DNA of 64,000 nucleotides, taken from the NCBI RefSeq assembly GCF_003001695.1, contig NZ_PVYX01000002.1:620001-684000 (forward strand). The letters run 5' to 3'. The stretch is from Flagellimonas meridianipacifica (GTDB lineage Bacteria; Bacteroidota; Bacteroidia; Flavobacteriales; Flavobacteriaceae). A model generated the notes under the pieces. The model ran no database searches and was not told the origin of the DNA. It saw only the letters and a program-made list of their open reading frames with translations. The translations under genes and the position numbers were made by a program. Below, piece after piece: positions 37,585 to 46,000 of the stretch (the stretch's first letter is position 1; every line of letters begins with the position of its first letter).

Positions 37585-39501
37585 TTAGTTAAAATTAAAA
37601 TGATACCGTACAAACCCTTCCATGGCTTCATACTCGGCCATACCCAAGGCATTGTAACGGTTAGCAGTTTCTTTGTTTCGTTGTTCGGCTCTTTGCCAAA
37701 ATTCTCGTTCATCATTTCCAGGGAACATGGCACTGTCCTTCTGGGATTGATGTTTGAAAATGGCATTTTTCTTACGTGCCATATCTTTTGGTCCAATGGG
37801 CACGGTCATTTCCATATCGGCAACTTCCCATTCTTGCCAAGCTCCTCTATAAAGCCATACATAACAATTGTTTATCCAATCTTGCCGATTTTTTTTCAGT
37901 AAATCGATGGCTTGATATATGATTTCAAGGCAAACCCTGTGTGTACCATGTGGGTCCGATAAGTCCCCTGCCGCAAATATTTGCTCGGGTTTTATTTTAT
38001 TGAGTAAATCGTAAGTGATTTTTACATCCTCTTCTGAATGTGGTCTCTTTTTTACAGTTCCCGTTTCATAAAAAGGAAGATTCAAAAAGTGGGCATTCTT
38101 TTCCTCTACGCCGCAGTAGCGGCAGGCTGCTAAAGCTTCCCCTCTTCGTATTAGCCCTTTGAATTTTTGTATTTCCTCGCTGTCTACCTGTCCTGGTTTC
38201 TTGGAGGCCAAAAATTCCCTAACCTCCTTCAGTTTTTTGTCTAATTCTACATTATCTTCTTGAACGGTAGCGGCAAAGTCCAAGAATCTGATTACTTCAT
38301 CATCAAAAACGGCGATATTCCCTGAAGTTTGATAGGCAATATGAACATTGTGACCTTGGTCCACCAAACGCAGCAGAGTCCCACCCATAGAAATTACGTC
38401 GTCATCAGGATGCGGACTGAATATTAAAGAAGTCTTTGGGTGGGGGTTTGCCCTCTCTGGACGTTGACTATCGTCGGCATTGGGTTTACCGCCGGGCCAA
38501 CCTGTTATGGTGCGCTGGAGCTGATTGAATACTTTTAGGTTAATCTGCTCTGCAGAGCCTATTTCGGCTACAAGATTTCCCATCCCATACTCGTTGTAAT
38601 CCTCATTCGTGAGTTTAAGAATTGCTTTATTCAGTTTTTCCGAAAGCCATATGGTCGCACTTTTGATCAAATGGTCATCCCATTTGCATTCTGTGACTAA
38701 CCAAGGGGTCTGGATACGTGAAAGTTTGGATGAAGAAGCATCATCCAAAACAAAGTCGCAATTGTTGTGGTGCTGTAAAAAGGTTGCGGGAATGGATTCC
38801 TTAATTTGGCCTTCCACAGATTGCTGTATCACATCTGCTTTTCCTTCTCCCCATGCCATCAAAATTATTTTCTTGGCAGATAATATAGTTCCAACACCCA
38901 TGGTTATTGCGCGCATGGGAACGTTCTCTTGTCCAAAAAAGTCACTAGCAGCATCCAATCGGGTTACACGATCTAATCGAATGAGCCTTGTTTTACTGTT
39001 AAGAGAAGACCCAGGCTCGTTAAAACCTATATGCCCAGTTCGGCCTATACCCAAGATTTGGATATCGATTCCTCCTACATTTTCAATCTTTTTCTCATAA
39101 TCCAAGCAATAATCCCGTATTTCTTCTGGTGAGAGGCTCCCATCAGGGATATGGACATTCTCGGCACCTATATCAACATGATTAAAAAGATGCTCATTCA
39201 TGAACCGAACGTAACTATGCAAAGAGTTTGGTTGCATAGGATAATATTCGTCCAGATTAAAGGTGATTACGTTTTTAAAACTCAGTCTTCCTTCTTTGTG
39301 AAACTGAACCAAATAATCATATACCTTAGTTGGTGTAGACCCTGTTGCCAACCCAAGGACGGCTTTTTTACCCTCTTTTTGTTTTTCTTGGATTAGTCCC
39401 GCAATTTCATTGGCCACAAAAAGAGACGCCTTCTTGGAATCTTCCTGGATAATGGTATGGATTTTCTCAAACCGCCGGTCCTCGAGTAGATTAGGATTCA
39501 T
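37585..39501 (-). CDS. nagB: Glucosamine-6-phosphate deaminase fused to an LmbE/PIG-L deacetylase domain
   Basis: 638 aa, against 266 for E. coli NagB. Residues 1-260 are NagB: ATGSTPTKVYDYL, NLDEYYPM, and GIGRTGHIGFNEP near residue 155. The E. coli catalytic Asp141 position is Thr here (GRTGH versus GxDGH); the histidine and glutamate are kept. Residues 350-638 are LmbE-like, with the zinc motif SPHPDDDVISMGG and GTHRVC. NagB makes fructose-6-phosphate from GlcN-6-phosphate; LmbE relatives deacetylate GlcNAc groups. First gene of the minus-strand cluster. Confidence 0.92.
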   Translation of the reverse strand: MNPNLLEDRRFEKIHTIIQEDSKKASLFVANEIAGLIQEKQKEGKKAVLGLATGSTPTKVYDYLVQFHKEGRLSFKNVITFNLDEYYPMQPNSLHSYVRFMNEHLFNHVDIGAENVHIPDGSLSPEEIRDYCLDYEKKIENVGGIDIQILGIGRTGHIGFNEPGSSLNSKTRLIRLDRVTRLDAASDFFGQENVPMRAITMGVGTILSAKKIILMAWGEGKADVIQQSVEGQIKESIPATFLQHHNNCDFVLDDASSSKLSRIQTPWLVTECKWDDHLIKSATIWLSEKLNKAILKLTNEDYNEYGMGNLVAEIGSAEQINLKVFNQLQRTITGWPGGKPNADDSQRPERANPHPKTSLIFSPHPDDDVISMGGTLLRLVDQGHNVHIAYQTSGNIAVFDDEVIRFLDFAATVQEDNVELDKKLKEVREFLASKKPGQVDSEEIQKFKGLIRRGEALAACRYCGVEEKNAHFLNLPFYETGTVKKRPHSEEDVKITYDLLNKIKPEQIFAAGDLSDPHGTHRVCLEIIYQAIDLLKKNRQDWINNCYVWLYRGAWQEWEVADMEMTVPIGPKDMARKKNAIFKHQSQKDSAMFPGNDEREFWQRAEQRNKETANRYNALGMAEYEAMEGFVRYHFNFN

Positions 39502-39546
39502 GTAAATAAGCTATAGTGTTCTTGCAAAAAATCGAAATACTCTTTT

Positions 39547-39554
39547 CAAATGTA
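39547..39554 (-). promoter_or_regulatory. -7 promoter box of the nagB-susCD cluster
   Basis: Minus strand TACATTTG (TAnnTTTG), 45 bp before the nagB ATG. The dyad at 39566-39586 lies directly upstream. Confidence 0.5.
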
Positions 39555-39565
39555 TGCAAAAAACA

Positions 39566-39586
39566 GCAAATAGTACGATTATTTGC
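39566..39586. promoter_or_regulatory. Candidate operator of the amino-sugar cluster
   Basis: GCAAATA (39566-39572), 7-bp spacer, TATTTGC (39580-39586), a perfect dyad in the -33 region of nagB. Further ATTTGC-like half-sites follow (near 39590, 39621 and 39629), and ACAGCAAA (39563-39570) recurs inverted as TTTGCTGT (39632-39639). The DeoR regulator encoded next door is the natural candidate to bind. Confidence 0.5.
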
Positions 39587-39665
39587 AATATTTGTCGATT
39601 TTTGTTTAATTTTCTGTCATATTTGCCATATTTTGCTGTAATTGAAGTTCGTTTTAAGATTTATT

Positions 39666-39673
39666 TAACTTTG
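39666..39673 (+). promoter_or_regulatory. -7 promoter box of deoR-murQ-HEAT
   Basis: TAACTTTG (TAnnTTTG), 8 bp before the ATG at 39682; TTG at 39642-39644 is 21 bp upstream. Confidence 0.5.
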
Positions 39674-39681
39674 CGCTCCGT

Positions 39682-40431
39682 ATGCTAAAGGAAGAAAGAC
39701 ATCAATTCATACTAAATGAAGTAAGAATTCACAATAGAGTATTGCTTACGGATATAGCTGATTTGTTGAAGGTTTCTGTGGATACGGTGCGACGCGATAT
39801 TAAGGAACTTCACAATACCGATCAACTTAAGAAGGTACATGGTGGAGCAATTTCCCTTGGGTTTAATACATATAGTCCGGTTGGGAAGAAAGTCTATTCC
39901 TTGGAAAAGAAATCTCAAATAGCCGAAAAGGCAATTACTTTAATAAAGGAAGGACAGGTAATTCTGTTAAGTGGTGGTACTACAAATTTGGAATTGGCCC
40001 GTAGACTTCCTTCCAAAATGAAACTTACCTGTTTTACTCCCAGTCTCCCAATTGCTGTCCAGTTACTGACCAAGTCGAATGTTGAAGTAATTTTTATAGG
40101 GGGAAGACTTTCAAAAGATTCTCAAATCACCGTTGGTGGTAGTGCAATCAATATGTTGTCAGAAATAAAAGTGGATATTTGCTTTTTGGGCACCAACTCC
40201 ATTCATCCTGTGCAAGGATTGACCGAATTTGATTGGGAAATCGTACAAATGAAAAAGGCTATGATCCACAGTTCCAGAAAAGTGGTTTCACCTTGTATAT
40301 CAGAAAAAATTGGATCTTTGCAACGGTATAAGATATGTGGTACGGAAGATGTAGATGTTTTAATTACCGAATTGGAACCCTGGGACATTAAGCTTGATGC
40401 CTTTAAAACTATGAACTTACAATTACTGTGA
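39682..40431 (+). CDS. DeoR-family transcriptional regulator
   Basis: 249 aa. N-terminal winged HTH (LLTDIADLLKVSVDTVRRDI) typical of DeoR, then VHGGAIS and a C-terminal phosphosugar-sensing domain with LLSGGTTNLELAR and FIGGRLSKDS. Such proteins repress sugar genes until a phosphosugar binds. It probably controls the divergent nagB cluster and its own operon through the 180-bp intergenic region. Confidence 0.9.
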   Translation: MLKEERHQFILNEVRIHNRVLLTDIADLLKVSVDTVRRDIKELHNTDQLKKVHGGAISLGFNTYSPVGKKVYSLEKKSQIAEKAITLIKEGQVILLSGGTTNLELARRLPSKMKLTCFTPSLPIAVQLLTKSNVEVIFIGGRLSKDSQITVGGSAINMLSEIKVDICFLGTNSIHPVQGLTEFDWEIVQMKKAMIHSSRKVVSPCISEKIGSLQRYKICGTEDVDVLITELEPWDIKLDAFKTMNLQLL

Positions 40432-41255
40432 TTGTGAACGAAAAACATGTGAAGATAACCGAAGAAGCCTCTCATTACGATGAGTTGGAACAAATGGATA
40501 CTTTGGATATTATATCCAGCATCAATAATGAGGACAAAAAGGTAGCTGAGGCTGTAGAAAAAGTACTTCCAAAAATCTCCCATTTGGTCGATGAAATTAC
40601 TACTAGATTCGAAAAAGGAGGTCGTTTATTCTACATAGGGGCAGGGACAAGTGGCAGATTGGGTATTTTGGATGCCTCTGAGATTCCACCAACTTTTGGG
40701 ATGCCTCATGACCGGGTCATTGGTCTTATTGCAGGAGGAGATAGCGCAATTCGAAAAGCCGTTGAATTTGCAGAGGACGACACAAAACAAGCCTGGAAGG
40801 ACTTGAAGGAATATCATATTGATGAAAATGATGTTCTAGTAGGAATAGCGGCATCGGGAACTACACCTTATGTATTGGGAGGAATTCATGATGCTAGAAG
40901 TAATGGTATTCTTACCGCAGGTATTACGAATAATCCAGGTTCTCCATTGGCCATAGAAAGCGATATTGCCATTGAAGTGGTGGTTGGACCTGAATTTGTT
41001 ACCGGGAGCACACGCATGAAAAGCGGTACCAGCCAGAAAATGGTCCTTAACATGATTTCGACGGCGCTTATGATTCGTATTGGAAGGGTAAAGGGTAACA
41101 AAATGGTCAATATGCAGTTGAGCAATACCAAACTTGTGGATCGAGGAACCCGGTATTTGGTGGAAGAACTGGAGCTTAGCTATGATGAGGCTGAAAAAGC
41201 ACTCATAAAATATGGGTCGGTTAAAAAGGCCATGGAGGCCTTAAAGCAACAATGA
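40428..41255 (+). CDS. murQ: N-acetylmuramic acid 6-phosphate etherase
   Basis: 275 aa. SIS-domain block GRLFYIGAGTSGRLGILDAS and EIPPTFG are the MurQ signature; GSTRMKSGTSQKMVLN follows. It cleaves the lactyl ether of MurNAc-6-phosphate, giving GlcNAc-6-phosphate and D-lactate. No ATG precedes the conserved N-terminus, so the start is GTG, at 40428 (overlapping the deoR stop as GTGA) or 40434. The stop overlaps the next gene by 4 bp. Confidence 0.95.
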   Translation: MIVNEKHVKITEEASHYDELEQMDTLDIISSINNEDKKVAEAVEKVLPKISHLVDEITTRFEKGGRLFYIGAGTSGRLGILDASEIPPTFGMPHDRVIGLIAGGDSAIRKAVEFAEDDTKQAWKDLKEYHIDENDVLVGIAASGTTPYVLGGIHDARSNGILTAGITNNPGSPLAIESDIAIEVVVGPEFVTGSTRMKSGTSQKMVLNMISTALMIRIGRVKGNKMVNMQLSNTKLVDRGTRYLVEELELSYDEAEKALIKYGSVKKAMEALKQQ

Positions 41256-41770
41256 GTTTTGAAGAGCGACTTTCAGGCGGCCATCCGAATTCACTCGGAA
41301 ATACCATTGAAGTAGTAGAGGAAGTATTACAAAACCCCAAACTTTTCGACGATTTCTTTAATTGCTATTTTAGTCAAGACGAAGTAGTGCGACTTCGCGT
41401 TTCCAATGGCATGAAACGGATTTGTAAAACCGATATGTCCATTGTTTTACCTTATGTGGACAGACTTTTGGATGAAATTTCAAAAATTGACCAAGCTTCA
41501 ACCAAATGGACTTTGGCCCAGCTGTTTTTGATGTTGGAAAAAGACTTATCTCAATCCCAAAAGGCTCACGCTCAGGAAATACTTAAAACAAATCTGATAA
41601 CACATTCGGATTGGATTGTTCTGAACCAAACCATTGAAACCTTAGGAAAATGGGCAAAAAAGGACGAAGTGTTAACAAAATGGCTTCTCCCATATTTAAA
41701 TCGATTGGCCCAGGATGAACGAAAATCGGTATCAAAAAAGGCCTTAAAAACCCGAAAAGAATTGACCTAA
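41252..41770 (+). CDS. HEAT-repeat-like protein of unknown function
   Basis: 172 aa, all-helical. Paired amphipathic helices (DEVVRLRVSNGMKRICKTD, VLPYVDRLLDEISKID, STKWTLAQLFLMLEKDL) resemble HEAT or ARM repeats, which bind proteins. Starts inside the murQ stop (ATGA), so it is coupled to murQ. No catalytic motif. Its place suggests a partner of MurQ or the cluster, which is inference. Confidence 0.7.
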   Translation: MSFEERLSGGHPNSLGNTIEVVEEVLQNPKLFDDFFNCYFSQDEVVRLRVSNGMKRICKTDMSIVLPYVDRLLDEISKIDQASTKWTLAQLFLMLEKDLSQSQKAHAQEILKTNLITHSDWIVLNQTIETLGKWAKKDEVLTKWLLPYLNRLAQDERKSVSKKALKTRKELT

Positions 41771-41772
41771 TT

Positions 41773-42891
41773 TTATTTTGGAACTAGTCTGAAGATACCT
41801 TTCCCTTCAATACCAACATAAATATATCCATCAGGACCTTGTTTCACATTTCTAAGCCTTCCTTGTCCATCCAATAGCTTTTCTCGGTAAACCACTTTGT
41901 TATTTTTTAGTACCAAGCGTTCCAAATATTGGAAAGAAAGTGAACCCACCAAAAGGTTTCCCTCCCATTCGGGATATTTCTCAGAGGTTACAAAGGTCAT
42001 CCCACAGGGAGCTATTGAAGGTGTCCACTGATAAATGGGTTGCTCCATCCCTGGTCTTTCGGTCTCATCGGTAATTTTTGTCCCAATATAGTTGATGCCA
42101 TATGTAATTACGGGCCAACCGTAATTTTTTCCTTTTTCAATGATGTTAATTTCATCACCACCCCTAGGTCCATGCTCATGTTCCCAGATTTTTCCAGTAA
42201 TGGGATGTTTTACCAGACCTTGTGGATTTCGATGTCCATAACTGAAAATCGCGGTTTTCGCACCTCTACTATTTACAAATGGATTATCTTCCGGAATGCC
42301 TCCATTATCCTTAATTCTATAGATTTTGCCACCATCTCTGGTAATATCCTGTGGGTTTACCTCTCGATTACCTCTATCTCCAATGGAGAAATAGAGGAAA
42401 CCTTCATTGTCAAATTCCAATCTACTTCCAAAATGTTGCCCCCTTGTGGTATTGGGCACTCCTTTGTAGAGCACTTGTTTATCTATAAGTTGATTTCCCT
42501 TCAGCTTGGCGCGCATAATAGCTGTATTTCCGCCATAACCACTACCATCGTTGGAGGAATAAGAGAGATATATCCAACCATTTTCCCTGTAGTTAGGATG
42601 TAATTCTATATCCATTAGCCCTCCTTGTCCCCGAACATATATTTTAGGAAGGTTCTGGATTTCAGTAACTTTCCCTGACTTTACTAAGAGTAATTTTCCA
42701 CTCTTTTCCGTAATCAATATAGCCCCTTTCGGAAGAAAAGCCATACCCCATGGATTCCTAGTTCCATCCACTACAGATTCCAGTGTAAAAAGGGCTTTTT
42801 GAGGAAGATTTAGGCTATTATCCGTCTTTTGGGCACATGAAGAAGTGAGCAGTACAACGAAAAAATAGGGAACTAGCGCACTTTTTTTCAT
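41773..42891 (-). CDS. PQQ-dependent aldose sugar dehydrogenase-like lipoprotein
   Basis: 372 aa. Lipoprotein signal with TSSC lipobox. Beta-propeller of the soluble glucose/sorbosone dehydrogenase family: NPWGMAFLPKGAILITEKSG, GGLMDIELHPNY, FGSRLEFDNEGFLYFSIGDR, and WEHEHGPRGGDEINI. Oxidises aldoses to lactones with PQQ in the periplasm or at the surface. Ends 2 bp from the convergent HEAT-like gene and is divergent from the giant adhesin. Confidence 0.88.
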   Translation of the reverse strand: MKKSALVPYFFVVLLTSSCAQKTDNSLNLPQKALFTLESVVDGTRNPWGMAFLPKGAILITEKSGKLLLVKSGKVTEIQNLPKIYVRGQGGLMDIELHPNYRENGWIYLSYSSNDGSGYGGNTAIMRAKLKGNQLIDKQVLYKGVPNTTRGQHFGSRLEFDNEGFLYFSIGDRGNREVNPQDITRDGGKIYRIKDNGGIPEDNPFVNSRGAKTAIFSYGHRNPQGLVKHPITGKIWEHEHGPRGGDEINIIEKGKNYGWPVITYGINYIGTKITDETERPGMEQPIYQWTPSIAPCGMTFVTSEKYPEWEGNLLVGSLSFQYLERLVLKNNKVVYREKLLDGQGRLRNVKQGPDGYIYVGIEGKGIFRLVPK

Positions 42892-43038
42892 AGTTTTACG
42901 TTGAAAAGTTAGATAATGTAGACAAAATACGGCTAATTGCGGTCGAACGACAAATAGTTTATTATAAGTTTAGAAAATTACAATTGATAGAATATCAGGT
43001 CCCAAATCTAATATTCTAGCCATAACAAGACTTAACCT

Positions 43039-46000
43039 ATGCTTCCTCGAAAAACAAGGCATTTAATCTATGCCGTGTTGTTCATATCAGCCTCAATATA
43101 TGGAACCACGGTATTGGCGGAAACAAGTGTCGATGGACTTATCTCCAAGGCGGTCTCCGTTATTTCTGAGTCTACTGCAGAAAAAGAATCCACAGTATTA
43201 GAAAGTAAGCAGAGTACCCTGAATGGTAGTTTCTCCAGCATGGCAAGTCCCATGTTTATGACCATTATTCAAGGTGCAGATGAACAGGTGGTTTGTCCAA
43301 ATGATGGAAGTACTTTAGCCAAGTTCTTTCTTTGTGGTACTAGCGATACAAGAACCCTTAGTCTTTCCCAATCAGGTTCCAACTATGAATGGCAGCAGCT
43401 AGACCCCAATACTTGTGCCCCTACTGTGGTGGAAGACTGTCCTACGATAAATGCTTCTTGTACATGGAATACAGTTGGTACCAATCCAACATTTGTTCTG
43501 GCTACTAATGGAGAGTTTAGGGTCCGTGTAGATTCGGGTCAATATTTTTATTTCAAGTCCACGTTAAACCCGTTAGATCCTCAATTAATCCACGAGGATA
43601 TTATTTGTGGAAATCCAGGCAGGGTAGAAGTGACCAATGTGCCAGCTGGCTACGAGTATAGTCTTAACAATGCTGGAGGTCCGTATCAAGACGACCCATT
43701 TTTCGATATTACTGCGCCCGGCGACTATCGGGTTTTTGTACGTTTGAGAAATTCACCTTCAAGTGCGTGTGTTTTCCCATCCAATATGGTTACCGTTCAA
43801 GATTTGAACATTAACGTGGATGTTACTGCGAATGATATTCTTTGTAGTGGTGAGTTGGGTAGTATTGATGTGCAGGTATCGGGTGTTCCAGGATTTTATA
43901 CCTATCGTTTGATTAAAAATGGAGTCACTGTTGACACCTTTGGGCCAAATGCAGCGGATGCTTACACCTTCGCAAATGTGGGTACTGGAGTCTACAGTAT
44001 TCGAGTGGATACAAATGATTGTTCGGAGACTATCAATTTGGATGTAAATGGTGACCCTATCGAAATTGGTAGTGGAATTAGTCCGCTGGATGTTTCTGCA
44101 ACAGCTTCCGACAGTTTTGGATGTGGCGCCACTTCCATAGATGTTGACGTTGCCACTTCGGGAGGTACTGCACCTTATCGCTTTAGTGTAGATGGAGGTC
44201 CTTTTGGGCCAACCTACACGGGAACCAGTTCATTTCCGGTAACTACTTCTGGAACATATTCCGTTTTGGTAGAGGATGCCAATGGATGCCAAAGAAGTGC
44301 ACTGGTAGATGTACAAGACATACCACCCCCAACGTATACTTTAACAGAAGAAGACGCCAATTGTGGAGGCTCCAATAATGGCCGTATTACCGTTAATATT
44401 GTAAATGGATTTGGTTATGAAATCGAATATAGCGCTGATAATGGAGCTACTTTTCAGATTAGTAACGTGTTCTCAAACCTTGCTCCAGGAACTTATGATA
44501 TTGTTCTTAGATATCAGCAGGATACATTTGTTTGTACCACCACACCTCAGGTAGCAACCATTGGAACACCTTCTAATATTACGGCTACGGCCAATGCGGA
44601 TTCTGCTCCGACCTGTTTGAATGAAACTGGAGGGCAAATCACAATTTCTGGTGTTTCTGGAGGTACAGGACCTTATGAATTTAGTATTGGAGCGGGATTT
44701 GGAACCAATCCCGTATTTCCCAATTTAGGGGTTGGAACCTATACACCATTAGTTCGGGATGCCAATGGATGTGTGCAACCGCTTCCAGATATCGTTTTCA
44801 ATACTTTGGATAAGCCGACGGATATGGACTTTGCCATTTCCAGTCTAAACTGTATAACCACTACGGCTACCATTGATGTAACAGTAACTGACGGAACGGC
44901 ACCGTATACTTATGAAATTATTGCTCCAGCAGCTAGCGCAATTAACAATGGAACCAACAATAGTTTTGTTGGTTTGGGATTGGGAACTTATACCTTCAGG
45001 GTAACTGATGCTGAAGGATGTTCTTATGATGAGAACTATGCCATAACGGATATTAGTTCCATTGGCGTCCAAGCGCAACAGACCAGAGTGGTTACCTGTG
45101 TGGGTGATTCCGATGGAGAGGGTAGGTACTTGGTTGATGGTTTTAATTTGACCTATAGCTATAGTATAGATGGAGGAACCGTATTCACAGGTCAAACAAA
45201 TAGTATTATACCACTAACAGGTCTTGCCGCCGGAAGTTACGTGATTACCGTAACGGATGAGGAAACCAATTGTACGGATACGTCTACTTTGGTTATAGAA
45301 GAACCTTCTACTGCATTTGCCATTTCCAGTCTGGATGTTACAGCGATGAGCTGCCAAAATGGTAACATTGGTGCAGTTCGTGTAAACACCGTTGGTGGAT
45401 GGGGAGGTAACCGTTATACCCTAACCCAGCCAGATGGTTCCACTAGAGGTCCAAAAAATGGTCCCGTGTTTTCCAATCTTTCCCAAGACGGTTTATATCA
45501 AGTTAGCGTAACGGATGCTAATGGATGTACTGTAACCGACAGTTTTACATTGACCCAATTGGATGCTCCGACCTTAACTTTGGATTTAGGTTCATCTGAT
45601 TTATGTTACGATAACTTCAATGCGGCCACTTTGGTTGTAAATGCCTCTTTGGGAGCGGCACCATATCAATATCGAATTAATGGTGGGCCATTGGGAGCAA
45701 GCAATACATTTAATGGGCTTACCCCAGGAACTTACACCATTGAAGTTGTTGACGCCAATGATTGTAGGGATACCGTTACTCGCACTATAGAACCTCAGGT
45801 AGTGGCGAATGCTACAATTATTCAAGAATTGGATTGTGCGGGGCCTCCAGCTCAAATCCAAGTTGACATCAGTAATGGATATACTTCAGGTGGGGATTAT
45901 GATATTTATGAGGTCAGTATTAATGGAGCTCCCTATACTTCAAACAGCAACAATATTACCGGGAATTCATTTGTGTATAACATTCCCAATGATGGCTCAA

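Noticed and set aside
37600..37902. Plus-strand frame inside the nagB fusion
   Set aside because: Antisense to a strongly conserved coding region; no domain, no promoter.
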